Translations under genes and position numbers: made by a program
From: a virus
Virus record (IMG/VR): IMGVR_UViG_3300044489_000550
Coordinates: 1-29,765 of that record
Length of the DNA stretch: 29,765 nt
Direction: 5' to 3' (one strand)
The notes under the pieces: generated by a model
Told to the model about the DNA's origin: nothing
Databases searched by the model: none
Seen by the model: the letters and a program-made list of their open reading frames with translations, nothing else
Shown here: positions 21,586 through 29,765 of the stretch, one piece after another
Numbering within the stretch: position 1 is the first letter of the stretch
Layout of the letters: the number at the start of each line of letters is the position of its first letter

Positions 21586-23916
21586 ATGACCAATGCACTT
21601 GGCGCCAAACCGGTTGTAGATACCAGCGAATTCAAATCGCGCTTGAAGGATATGAATGCCGACCTGCGCGTCCTGGAATCGGGCTTCCGCGCCTCTACCG
21701 CTACGATGGGTGATTGGGCCAGCCAGGGATCGGGGCTGGAGACGCGCATCAAATCGCTGAATGACCAGATCGGGGTGCAAAAGGATAAGGTCGCCCTGCT
21801 CAAAGATCAATACGAGAAGATCAAAGCCGAGAAGGGCGAGGATGCCCTGGCGACCAAGAACGCCGAGGATGATTACAACAAGGCGACCGAAACGCTTGGC
21901 AAGATGCAGTACGAGCTTGGCGAGAACACCGCTGCGCTCGAAGAGATGGCAAACGGCGAACAGGAGGCGGGGGCGGGCGCCAACGAGCTGGGCGAGAAAA
22001 GCGAGGAAGCCGGCGGCAAGCTGGAAGATTTCAAGGCGGTGTTGGGCGGCGTGGGGGCGGCAGCCAAGGGCGTGGTGATCGGCCTGGCGGCGGTGGCCGC
22101 GGCAGCCGTCGCTGCAATCGGGGCGATGGCCGGCCTGGCGCTGAAATCGGCGGAGAACGCCGAGGAATTGTCGGACATGTCGGTCAAGACAGGCATCAGC
22201 ACCACTCGATTGCAGGAGTTGAAATATGCAGGCGAGATCGTAGGGACTTCATTGGATACGATCACGGGGGCGAATACGCGCTTGATTCGTTCGATGAGCC
22301 AAGCAAGAGACGGGTCGGGTGCGCAGGCGGAGGCGTTTAAGACGCTGGGTATATCGGTGACGGATGCCCAGGGCAACTTGCTCGACAGCCAGAGCGTATT
22401 CGACCAAACAATTGATGCGCTGGGGAAGGTTACAAATCCCGCCGAGCGGGATGCGCTGGCGATGCAGCTATTCGGCAAGAGCGCTCAGGAGCTCAACCCG
22501 CTGATCGCGGCCGGGTCGAGCGGGCTGGCACAGCTTGCCACCGAGGCGCACAACATGGGGGCGGTGATGGATGAAGAATCGGTGAAGGCGGCAGCCAATT
22601 TTCAAGACCAACTCGATGGCTTGAAGATGGGGCTGACAGGAGTTGGCGGCACGATCGGCTCGCTGCTCATGCCGGCGCTTTCGGGCATTGTCGGCCAGGC
22701 GCAGGGATACCTGCAGGACCTGGTGGGGATCGTGCAAGGCTCTGGCGGTGATATCAATAAGATGCTCAATGGCTGGTGGGAAGTGGACGATGAAGGGCAG
22801 CAAGTGCTTCACGATGGCATCCTCGGGCTGGTGCAGGGCATTATCCAAGATATTGCGGCGCAGGCGCCGAAAATGCTGCAGGCGGGGTTGACGATCCTTC
22901 AAACCATACTCAAGGCTATCCAGGGGGCGCTGCCGACGCTGTTACCGGCGGCGGTCTCCATTCTGAATGCACTCATTAGTTTTCTTATTTCCGCACTGCC
23001 ATCGCTGATGGAGTCGGCAGTGCAGATCTTGCTGACATTGGTCACGGCGATCATGGACAATCTGCCGAAATTGATCGGGGCGGCGTTCCAGATGATCATC
23101 ACCCTGGTACAGGGGATCGCAGCGGCGCTGCCGAAGCTGATCCCGGCAATTGTTGATATGCTGGTGATGATCATCCAGACGATCATCGAAAACCTACCGC
23201 TGCTGCTGCAGGCGGCATTACAACTTGTCTTGGGTCTGGTGCAGGGTCTGGTCGCGGCGCTGCCGAAGCTGATCGCAGCCGTGCCGCAAATCTTACAAGC
23301 AATTGTGAATACGTTGATTTTGATGCTGCCAGTACTCGTAGAGATGGCGCCACAGATATTGTCTGCATTGATCAATGGCATTATTTCTGCCTTGCCCGAT
23401 CTAGTGGATGCCATTGGGCAGATCATCCAAACGATCATCGAAGTAATTATTGGTTTGATACCTGAAATCATAAAGGCTGGGGCGGACATCTTGACCGGCA
23501 TCTGGGCGGGAATCGAATCCAAACTGGAATGGTTCTGGGCGAAAATCAAGGAGTTTTCCGAAAATATCTGGAAAAAAATTAAAGATTTTCTAGGGATTAC
23601 GTCGCCCTCTTCAGTGTTCGCCGACGAGGTGGGTCGGTGGATTCCAGCGGGAATTTGGGAGGGCATCGCCAGCGGGATGCCGGCGCTTCAGCGCCAGTTC
23701 TCCGAGGCGATGCGCGGGCTGGCGATCGGTTATGACATCACGACCGGCGGGCGTTTTGCGGCGCTGGGTGTTTCCACGGCAACGGCGGGCGCCATCCACA
23801 CTATCCAGGTAGGCGATATCATTATTCAGGTTGGCAACAATGCCAGCCCGCTCGAGGTGGGTCGAGCAGCCGAGAATGGTGTGCTGCGCGCCTTGCGGGC
23901 GGCAGGAGCAGCGTAG
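21586..23916 (+). CDS. Tail tape measure protein
   Basis: The 776-residue protein has an N-terminal coiled coil (~40-150) and a TMP-like hydrophobic block (~160-190). A conserved TP901-type region follows (A-E-E-L-S-D-M-S-V-K-T-G-I-S-T-T-R-L-Q-E-L, A-M-Q-L-F-G-K-S-A-Q-E-L-N). Next is a long hydrophobic array (~425-640) built on repeats of about 20 residues of the type 'AALPKLIPAIVDMLVMIIQT'. The C-terminal part has G-I-T-S-P-S-S-V-F. It sets tail length and may enter the host membrane at infection. GTTTC-AGG-GAAAC just before the ATG is a variant of the palindrome. Confidence 0.92.
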   Translation: MTNALGAKPVVDTSEFKSRLKDMNADLRVLESGFRASTATMGDWASQGSGLETRIKSLNDQIGVQKDKVALLKDQYEKIKAEKGEDALATKNAEDDYNKATETLGKMQYELGENTAALEEMANGEQEAGAGANELGEKSEEAGGKLEDFKAVLGGVGAAAKGVVIGLAAVAAAAVAAIGAMAGLALKSAENAEELSDMSVKTGISTTRLQELKYAGEIVGTSLDTITGANTRLIRSMSQARDGSGAQAEAFKTLGISVTDAQGNLLDSQSVFDQTIDALGKVTNPAERDALAMQLFGKSAQELNPLIAAGSSGLAQLATEAHNMGAVMDEESVKAAANFQDQLDGLKMGLTGVGGTIGSLLMPALSGIVGQAQGYLQDLVGIVQGSGGDINKMLNGWWEVDDEGQQVLHDGILGLVQGIIQDIAAQAPKMLQAGLTILQTILKAIQGALPTLLPAAVSILNALISFLISALPSLMESAVQILLTLVTAIMDNLPKLIGAAFQMIITLVQGIAAALPKLIPAIVDMLVMIIQTIIENLPLLLQAALQLVLGLVQGLVAALPKLIAAVPQILQAIVNTLILMLPVLVEMAPQILSALINGIISALPDLVDAIGQIIQTIIEVIIGLIPEIIKAGADILTGIWAGIESKLEWFWAKIKEFSENIWKKIKDFLGITSPSSVFADEVGRWIPAGIWEGIASGMPALQRQFSEAMRGLAIGYDITTGGRFAALGVSTATAGAIHTIQVGDIIIQVGNNASPLEVGRAAENGVLRALRAAGAA

Positions 23917-23918
23917 AT

Positions 23919-24782
23919 ATGTACCGGCTTATCAGCTTTTGCGGCGTCAATTTGGAATATGCCAATCAGGTCGAGCCAGTGGGCAGCGGTCCCACGCCAA
24001 CGGCATACATGCCACTGATCGGCGGCGGCGCATTGGATGGGTTTGGTAACCGGCAGCAGGCGCCAGGGGCGGTAGAACGGGTCAAGTCGTTCTGTCTGCG
24101 AGCCAAAACGCCCCAGGATCTCCAAGATCTATATTCCGGCTTGCTGGCACTGCGTGGTAAACGCGGCGCGCTGGTGCGGCGCATGATGAACGGGGATACG
24201 CATTGGCAATATGCACGCCTGGCGGAGGTGGCCGCGGCACGTGATTACCAGAACATGTTTCCGATGGCTCAGGACGTAGACTTACGTTTTGCTCTCCAGG
24301 AATCCACTTGGCGTGGCACGCTCATCAATAGGACGTTGAATGCCAAATGGTATCTGAACGACGGCGCCTATTTCAACGCCGGCTTGTTGCTCAATGGCGA
24401 ACTAAATCTGGATACGCCGAGCGCGATTACGCTCTCCCTCGGCCAGGCCGAGGATGCGGGTCGCGCGCCTGTGCGGGCGATCAAAATCGAAATCACCGCG
24501 GGAGACGAGGACTTGACAGCATTGTCCATCGCTCGAACCGACGGAGAAACCCTGGAATGGGCTGACGTGTTGCCAGCGGGCAAGAGCCTGGCAATTGATA
24601 CCGGCATCTTGCAGGTGACCAAAGATGGTGTGGGGGCATACGATGAGATGATCTTCTCGCCCACGGCAGACATGGCGACCTGGTTTAGCTTGCAACCCGG
24701 CGATAACGAAATCACGATCGAGCGCACTGGCGGCGGCGATGGCGCGGCGATTAGCTTTCAATATTATGAGGCCTGGTACTGA
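23919..24782 (+). CDS. Distal tail (Dit)-like protein
   Basis: The 287-residue protein sits between tape measure and tail-associated protein, the Dit position. Its N-terminal ~135 residues match the ring-forming half of distal tail proteins (G-A-V-E-R-V-K-S-F-C-L, T-P-Q-D-L-Q-D-L-Y). The C-terminal half is beta-rich and ends G-D-N-E-I-T-I-E...A-I-S-F-Q-Y-Y-E-A-W-Y, a pattern common at Dit C-termini. It forms the baseplate hub. The stop overlaps the next start (TGATG). Confidence 0.75.
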   Translation: MYRLISFCGVNLEYANQVEPVGSGPTPTAYMPLIGGGALDGFGNRQQAPGAVERVKSFCLRAKTPQDLQDLYSGLLALRGKRGALVRRMMNGDTHWQYARLAEVAAARDYQNMFPMAQDVDLRFALQESTWRGTLINRTLNAKWYLNDGAYFNAGLLLNGELNLDTPSAITLSLGQAEDAGRAPVRAIKIEITAGDEDLTALSIARTDGETLEWADVLPAGKSLAIDTGILQVTKDGVGAYDEMIFSPTADMATWFSLQPGDNEITIERTGGGDGAAISFQYYEAWY

Positions 24783-26374
24783 TGGAGATCTGCAACTTCT
24801 GGGTTGATATCGAGAATGCCGCTGGCGTGCGACAGGGTGCCGGACCGTTGCGGGCGCGCGTCTTCAACGTCTCCACGCCGCTCTCGGCAAGCGGCGAGTT
24901 CTCGTTCGAGGTAAGTATTGCAGATCCAAACATCGGCGCGTTGGCGGAAAAGCGGTCAGCCATCTGCCGGTATATTGATCGAGAAGGTGCCATTCAGACC
25001 TTCGGTGGCGGCGTCATTGATTCGATTGTCACGACGATCGCTGCAGACGGTTCGACAATTCTAACAGTCTCGGGTAATGATCTTGGACGGGAGTTGACTT
25101 ATCGTTCAGTAGGGGCACTCGTTCTGGCCGGATCGAGTCCGGTTATGGATGGACCGCAGCAAATCATGGAATTGGCGCCGGATGGTTGGACACTTCAGGA
25201 AGGAATAACAGCAAAGGATGTCTATCTTGGCTTCGACGGCGAGAGTGTGCTCAACGCATTGACGCGGGTCGGCCAGGCTATTGGGGAACACTGGCGAATC
25301 GAGGCGGGGAGAGTGGTGAACTGGCTTGGTCCAGCTACCGGCTTTGCGGCGTCTGGCATACGCGCCATACAACACGTCAATGACGTGGTGGGCATCGAGG
25401 ATATAGATGGGATCGCAGTGATCACGGGGCTGAAGGTGAAAAGCGACGCGGCTGGATTGGCAACAAGGGTAATACCGCGCGGCTCGGGCAACGGCAGCGC
25501 GATCACGACGCTGGAATTCTGCACAGACGCCGCGCCGGAGGGATACACGCTCAATGCTGCTGATAATTATGTAATGCACAATGCGGCTGAGGATGCTTAT
25601 GGGCGCATTGAACGGCCAGTCCAATTCAAGGAAGTGGGACCGCTGGAGAACACTACAGAAGATATCCAGCAGGCAGCCAACATGCTGCTCAATATGGCGG
25701 TGGAGTACTTAAGAGGAATTTGCGCTCCGCAGAAGTTCTATGAATTATCCCTGGCGCACGTGAATCAGTTGCTTTTGCCAGGGACAACGATCTATGTAGT
25801 TTACCGGGAATTGCTGGACGGGGCAGTTGTCTATGACCTAGACGATGACTTTATCATCAACGAATCCAAAAATAGTATCGACGCCACCGGCCTGCATACT
25901 ACCAGCATCACCGTCTCGACGATAGACCGGCTGCCGATATCGGATAATGCCTTGCTCTCCGGCCACATGCAGGAGATACGCATCCTGGCGACACACCAGC
26001 AGCCAGTTGCGAACGTGGACACGTTGACCTGGCGGGACGAGATAGATGCGAGTCATGCAGCCAGTTTCTACTTCCGGCTGGGGGATGATTATCTATCCAT
26101 CCCGCGGGCGCTGCTGCGCTTTATATTCAGTCCATTGGCGCTCGAAGATTTGGTAATCAAGCTCAATGGCGGCGACGATCTATCCAGCCAGGTGGTGGAT
26201 ATCGGCAACGACTGGTATGAACTGGATCTGACCGGCGAGTTGATGGATGAGACCTTCCGGCCTGCGTATGAAAACAATATGATCGAAATATCCACGGAGG
26301 CAAACGAAAGTGCGCAGATCGAAGCGCAATTAAACCTCCGTGCTGTAGTACAGGCAATTTATACCAACGATTAG
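24782..26374 (+). CDS. Tail-associated protein, ReqiPepy6 Gp37-like
   Basis: The 530-residue protein has the hub/Tal N-terminal layout (F-S-F-E-V-S, then G-G-V-I-D-S-I, V-S-G-N-D-L-G-R-E-L) resembling siphovirus Gp37-like tail proteins. Its C-terminal ~110 residues (from ~425) look like a separate beta-rich domain. No peptidase motif is visible, so cell-wall cutting is not supported. It likely closes the tail tip beneath the fibre. Confidence 0.75.
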   Translation: MEICNFWVDIENAAGVRQGAGPLRARVFNVSTPLSASGEFSFEVSIADPNIGALAEKRSAICRYIDREGAIQTFGGGVIDSIVTTIAADGSTILTVSGNDLGRELTYRSVGALVLAGSSPVMDGPQQIMELAPDGWTLQEGITAKDVYLGFDGESVLNALTRVGQAIGEHWRIEAGRVVNWLGPATGFAASGIRAIQHVNDVVGIEDIDGIAVITGLKVKSDAAGLATRVIPRGSGNGSAITTLEFCTDAAPEGYTLNAADNYVMHNAAEDAYGRIERPVQFKEVGPLENTTEDIQQAANMLLNMAVEYLRGICAPQKFYELSLAHVNQLLLPGTTIYVVYRELLDGAVVYDLDDDFIINESKNSIDATGLHTTSITVSTIDRLPISDNALLSGHMQEIRILATHQQPVANVDTLTWRDEIDASHAASFYFRLGDDYLSIPRALLRFIFSPLALEDLVIKLNGGDDLSSQVVDIGNDWYELDLTGELMDETFRPAYENNMIEISTEANESAQIEAQLNLRAVVQAIYTND

Positions 26375-26383
26375 GAGTATGCC

Positions 26384-28336
26384 ATGACAACATACAATCA
26401 CACCCCTCTCGATGAGGTAAATCCGATACCGGCATCCGGCGCCACGATCAATGCACCCCTGGCGCAGCTCGACGCAGCCATCGGCGACCTGACCGGTCTT
26501 GGCACGACGCCGAAAAGCAGCGTGGCCGGGGCCTTGGGAACACCGGCCTTGACCACGGCTGCCAAGACAGTGCTGGGGGCATTGAACGAACTGGATGCAG
26601 ATGTCGGTTCGCCTGCTGCTCTGCAGACCGTCAACAAAGAGTCTTTGGTGGCAGCTATCAACGAGCTGATGAGTTACATCCAGCTCTACGATATCTCCTG
26701 GAATGCCCTACCGTTTGCGCTGAAGGTGATGGGCGTGGCCGCGGGCTTGATTTCTTACTGGCGGCTGAATGAGCTAACCGGTGATTTCCTGGATACCAAG
26801 CGCAATGTTACTGCCGCCCGATCCGGTGTGATCACAACCACACAAGGTCCGGGCGACGGTTATCCTGGATCGAGTTTCGACGGGGCCGGGTACATCGACA
26901 TCTATTCCAGCGATTTTGCCAACCAGCTCAACGTCAATGAAGGCTCGATCTTGCTGCACATCCGGCAGTCTCCGGCAGAAATCGAGGAAAACGTCATCAG
27001 AAGGATAATCTACCTGAGCCGTTCTGACGACTCCGCACGGATCATCGTGCAAAAGCATAGCAGTCCCAAACGTATCTATTTCTATTACATCGCCGGCGGC
27101 GTAACAAAATCCGTATCGACGACCTATCACGTCAGCGCGGACTACGTGGATTATGTCTTCTCCTGGAGCAAAAGCAGCGATTTCATTCACGTTTATCGTG
27201 ATAATGTCCTGGTAGGCTCCACGTCTGGTCTGGGGACCTGGGCAACACCAACGATCCAGAAAGCACTCATCGGCGCTTACAATACCGGTCTTACCGACCC
27301 CCTCAAAGGCGATCTGGCCAACATCGCGTTTTTCAATACGCCCTTGAGCGATGCCAACCGGAACGCGCTTAAGTATCTGAAATATCCTTGCTATGCGGCG
27401 TTCCTGGGAGGGTCTATTACGAAAGGCTCAGCAGCCTCCGACCTGGCGCACCGCTTCACGACCCTGGCATACAACTGGCTCAACGTGACCACCTATCCCA
27501 ACGCCTTCGATGGCAGCGAGGTTTCCGCTATCTCGGGGTCTCATTCTTGGCAGAATCTCTTCCGGCTCGGTTCGTTGATCGCCAAGCGGCCGCGTATCAT
27601 CGTCATAGACAGCGCGGTCAATGACGAAGATAACAATATCAGTCGGCTGGCGGCGGAGGCAGTTGTCCGGCAAATCCGCGTCGCGTTGCCCAACACAAAA
27701 ATTGTCAGTCTGCTGAACATCCGGGTGAACGATCCGAATGTTAATGACACAACCAACGTAAATCAGCAGACTCACAATGACTGGGCGGCGCTCGATTTGC
27801 AGTACAATATCGTAGAAGCAGATTTTGCAGCCGAAGTGCAGGCGAAGGTGCCTGGGACGCACAACCTAAACTGGTATCTTTCCGACACTGTACACCCGAC
27901 GGATAACGGTCATGCCACCATTGCGACATTGGTCGAAGCGCAGCTTGCCAGCCTGCAACCATACGCGGGCGCGCTTCCGGATCGGCTGAGGAGCGGCAGC
28001 GCAGATTTCGAGGCGACGCCCGTGCGAGTGCCGGCGACCTCCTGCACACGCACCGGCACGTGGACGCTGGATGCGAACGGCGCATACGTTTCCACCGAGG
28101 TCGGCGCCACAATGTCGTTGGCCTCCGCCCTGGTATTTCGCTCGCTTGGGATTGATGATGGCGTACCCGGCGACTCGCCCTTGTCCGACACGCTGGGATT
28201 GAGCATCAATGGCGGCGCATTCTCGAACGTTTTCTTGTGGGAAAACGGCTACGATCTGGGCAGTATCGCGAGCCGGACGGTCACGATAAAGGTGCTTTCA
28301 GGTACGGTGCGGGTGAAGGAGTTCATGTTCATTTAG
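26384..28336 (+). CDS. Tail fibre/receptor-binding protein with LamG and SGNH-hydrolase domains
   Basis: Domain order in the 650 residues: an attachment-type N-terminus (~1-105); a LamG/concanavalin-like lectin domain (~118-330, 'GLISYWRLNE' to 'GDLANIAFFNTPLS'); an SGNH/GDSL-type esterase (~338-525); and a beta-rich tail (~540-650). The esterase has block I G-G-S-I-T-x-G with Ser344 (GGS replaces GDS), oxyanion Asn413 in V-N-D, and D501-x-x-H504 in D-T-V-H-P. Such enzymes deacylate surface polysaccharides, so this protein probably binds and trims host glycans. GGAG precedes ATG 26384. Last gene of the late operon; the integrase converges on it. Confidence 0.85.
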   Translation: MTTYNHTPLDEVNPIPASGATINAPLAQLDAAIGDLTGLGTTPKSSVAGALGTPALTTAAKTVLGALNELDADVGSPAALQTVNKESLVAAINELMSYIQLYDISWNALPFALKVMGVAAGLISYWRLNELTGDFLDTKRNVTAARSGVITTTQGPGDGYPGSSFDGAGYIDIYSSDFANQLNVNEGSILLHIRQSPAEIEENVIRRIIYLSRSDDSARIIVQKHSSPKRIYFYYIAGGVTKSVSTTYHVSADYVDYVFSWSKSSDFIHVYRDNVLVGSTSGLGTWATPTIQKALIGAYNTGLTDPLKGDLANIAFFNTPLSDANRNALKYLKYPCYAAFLGGSITKGSAASDLAHRFTTLAYNWLNVTTYPNAFDGSEVSAISGSHSWQNLFRLGSLIAKRPRIIVIDSAVNDEDNNISRLAAEAVVRQIRVALPNTKIVSLLNIRVNDPNVNDTTNVNQQTHNDWAALDLQYNIVEADFAAEVQAKVPGTHNLNWYLSDTVHPTDNGHATIATLVEAQLASLQPYAGALPDRLRSGSADFEATPVRVPATSCTRTGTWTLDANGAYVSTEVGATMSLASALVFRSLGIDDGVPGDSPLSDTLGLSINGGAFSNVFLWENGYDLGSIASRTVTIKVLSGTVRVKEFMFI

Positions 28337-29370
28337 GTCATCGAGCGCAATAAGGTCAAGATCTCATCCAGCTTCTCGTTCGGCAGGCCGGCGGGAAGCT
28401 GGTTTCTATTTCCCAGCCCGGTGATGGTTTGGCGCACGTCGTCATCCACCAGGCGGCCATAGATCTGATCGGTGATGGTGACGCTGGCGTGCATGACATT
28501 TTGCGAGATCGCCTTCATCTCGGCCATTGTGCGCGCCTGCTTGAGGGCATAGACCACGTGACCGTGGCGCAACTTGTGAGGAGAGAGATAGGGGATGCCG
28601 GCCCGGTTGCAGATGAGTTCCAGATCTTTGGCAACCTGGTTGCCGCGTCCGATAAACGCTCGGGGGGTCGGCAACAAGGTCATCCCATCAGTCGTGACGG
28701 GGCTGAACCAGAGTGCGGCAGGCGGCAGGTCCCGCAGACGACGATCCCAGCGTTCGACGACGGCCAGCAGTTCGGGGATTTCGAGCAAGTAGGTCAACGC
28801 TGCCTTGCGATTCTTGGTGCGGACTCCCAGCTCGGGCAATTGGCTGATCTGGCGGCATGCGAGGTCTACGCATGAGATAGGCAGGGAGGCAAAGGCGTCG
28901 GCGCGCATCCCGGAGAGGAACAACATACAGGCGGCCACCTGCGCCCGTTCCTGGCGCAGCGTTTCTGTGGAAACGCGGGCGATGCGGCAGATCTCTTCGA
29001 GGGTATAGAACTGGTGGACCGGCAGACGGGATTCCATGCGGGCGCCGCGCGGCGGCTGGAGCAGGGAAATCCAGGCCGACGAAATGCGCCGGTAACGCTG
29101 CGGCCAGTAATCCCTGGCAAAGGCGAAGAAATGCCGTGTTGCTTCAAGTCCCTTCTTGATCGAGGACGGCGAGAGGTGGCGACCGACGAGGTAGGCAGGC
29201 AGGGTTGGGGTGACGCCGGCCGCCCTGGGCAGCGCGGCTTCATTCGCCCATTCCAGGAGATGACGCAGATGCTTGCGCGTACGGGCGACGGTCTCGGGGG
29301 CGTTCTGGCGGACCGCCAAGATATATCGCAGGTAGAGCCGGACATCGAGCCAGTTCTGGCGATTGATCAC
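28333..29370 (-). CDS. int: Tyrosine recombinase (phage integrase)
   Basis: The start is GTG 29370, with GGAGGG four bases upstream and a GTGA overlap with the upstream stop; a TTG at 29418 is less likely. The 345-residue protein has an N-terminal core-binding region (~1-110) and a catalytic domain with R156 (S-G-M-R-A-D-A-F), H265-x-x-R268 (S-P-H-K-L-R-H), H294 (V-M-H-A-S-V-T) and nucleophile Y304 (D-Q-I-Y-G). The basic residue near K187/K189 may be the catalytic lysine. It integrates the phage at an attachment site that is not identifiable here. Palindrome site 6 is inside this gene. It overlaps the tail fibre gene tail-to-tail by 4 nt. Confidence 0.9.
   Translation of the reverse strand: MINRQNWLDVRLYLRYILAVRQNAPETVARTRKHLRHLLEWANEAALPRAAGVTPTLPAYLVGRHLSPSSIKKGLEATRHFFAFARDYWPQRYRRISSAWISLLQPPRGARMESRLPVHQFYTLEEICRIARVSTETLRQERAQVAACMLFLSGMRADAFASLPISCVDLACRQISQLPELGVRTKNRKAALTYLLEIPELLAVVERWDRRLRDLPPAALWFSPVTTDGMTLLPTPRAFIGRGNQVAKDLELICNRAGIPYLSPHKLRHGHVVYALKQARTMAEMKAISQNVMHASVTITDQIYGRLVDDDVRQTITGLGNRNQLPAGLPNEKLDEILTLLRSMT
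28961..28974. repeat. GTTTC-N4-GAAAC palindrome, site 6
   Basis: GTTTCTGTGGAAAC lies inside the integrase gene and is flanked by C and G. It is the exact reverse complement of site 3. In the integrase frame it encodes V-S-T-E-T (residues 133-137), the same peptide as site 3. Confidence 0.75.
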
Positions 29371-29765
29371 GAAACCCTCCGCCGGCCGCGATTGATGGTA
29401 GTCCCACAGATAGGGCAACTAGAGACTTGCAGCTCGATCACCCGGTTCAGGGGGCGGATGACCGGTGAGTGCATGTCCACCGGCCGATTGCAGCGTACGC
29501 ACCAGGCCTGGCCCTCCCAGAGTGGCTTCCGCTTCGATTTTTTACGGGCGATGGTCTCCCGCGCCCAGGAAGCGAAAGCAGGACCGTGGATCCAGATGCT
29601 GCCCTGGGCGTCGCGTGTGCTGGGTAGGCCGGCGGGAAGGTAAGATCGGTAGACGGTATCTACGGTGACGCCGATCTCCTCGGCGATCTCGGCAGGCCGG
29701 TAGAGCATGTCCAGCAATCGCCCGAGGCGGGCAATTTGAAGATGTTTCAGGTGGGGTTCACGCAT
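29367..29765 (-). CDS. HTH plus zinc-ribbon protein, excisionase-like
   Basis: The 132-residue protein reads from the window edge. Residues ~20-58 form a small HTH with a wing (Y-R-P-A-E-I-A-E-E-I-G-V-T-V-D-T-V-Y-R-S-Y-L), as in Xis/MerR-like proteins. Residues ~88-125 contain C-V-R-C and C-P-I-C, a zinc-ribbon pair. It is translationally coupled to the integrase by GTGA, so a directionality or integrase-regulating role is reasonable. The start codon is the last triplet of the window, so an upstream extension cannot be ruled out. Confidence 0.7.
   Translation of the reverse strand: MREPHLKHLQIARLGRLLDMLYRPAEIAEEIGVTVDTVYRSYLPAGLPSTRDAQGSIWIHGPAFASWARETIARKKSKRKPLWEGQAWCVRCNRPVDMHSPVIRPLNRVIELQVSSCPICGTTINRGRRRVS

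Noticed and set aside
22899-23666. Minus-strand open frame opposite the tape measure repeats
   Set aside because: It is Ser/Ile/Thr-rich low complexity mirroring the Leu/Ile repeats of the tape measure gene; coding shadow.
1768-28974. LexA/SOS boxes as the meaning of the GTTTC-N4-GAAAC sites
   Set aside because: Gram-positive LexA boxes have the opposite arm order (GAAC...GTTC), and the sites are mostly inside genes, not at promoters.
29371-29418. TTG start 16 codons upstream for the integrase
   Set aside because: GTG 29370 has GGAGGG at good spacing and a GTGA overlap with the upstream stop; the extension overlaps the upstream gene.
29014-29643. Plus-strand frame across the integrase and HTH genes
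   Set aside because: It is antisense to two well-supported coupled genes and has no recognisable motif.

Overview
The window is almost entirely a tailed-phage (temperate siphovirus, HK97 type) genome or prophage. It is about 57-58% G+C by eye, tightly packed, and nearly all on the + strand, with many ATGA/TGATG start-stop overlaps. I cannot name the host: nothing in the window is diagnostic. The overall style (P27 terminase, ClpP-type prohead protease, Gp37-like tail protein, ParB-fused methylases) fits phages of G+C-rich monoderm or Chloroflexota-like bacteria, but that is a guess. No tRNA, rRNA, CRISPR or insertion sequence is visible.

Layout. (1) 1-7370, early/replication side: a large ParB/Noc-like protein, several small unknown genes, a lipoprotein and two membrane proteins, a replication initiator built from a winged helix, a zinc finger and a DnaA N-terminal-like domain, and a PD-(D/E)XK nuclease. 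(2) 7371-8366: promoter, structured RNA and terminator, then a holin-like gene and an HNH nuclease. (3) 8367-13588, packaging: small terminase 1, two ParB-domain DNA methyltransferases, small terminase 2, large terminase. (4) 13589-14455: a second copy of the promoter-RNA-terminator unit, then a truncated GH25 lysozyme and two small membrane proteins. (5) 14452-28336, morphogenesis: portal, ClpP-like protease, capsid, decoration-like protein, connectors, tail terminator, tail tube, frameshifted tail chaperone, tape measure, distal tail, tail-associated protein, and a LamG plus SGNH-hydrolase tail fibre. (6) 28333-29765, minus strand: tyrosine integrase and an HTH/zinc-ribbon protein. The first gene starts at base 1 and the last gene's start codon is at the final base, so any repressor, attachment site or ParA would lie outside.

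Three signals stand out beyond gene calling. First, a near-identical 43-44 nt structured RNA occurs twice (7445-7488 and 13647-13689). Each copy lies just after a TATAAT promoter and just before an intrinsic terminator, and each is followed by a lysis-type gene. The arrangement resembles a put-like antiterminator or an attenuating leader. Second, a palindrome GTTTC-N4-GAAAC occurs six times across the window where about 0.03 would be expected. Its arms are those of ParB/Noc sites (parS), and gene 1 encodes a ParB/Noc-like protein. This suggests a phage-encoded dispersed-site DNA-binding system. Third, the replication initiator gene carries repeated palindromes and an A+T-rich centre in its linker, a lambda-like internal origin candidate.

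A canonical -1 frameshift signal (CCCAAAC, 5-nt spacer, 9-bp hairpin) joins the two tail chaperone frames. Two terminase small subunits bracket two methylases that share one N-terminal domain but carry different catalytic domains.
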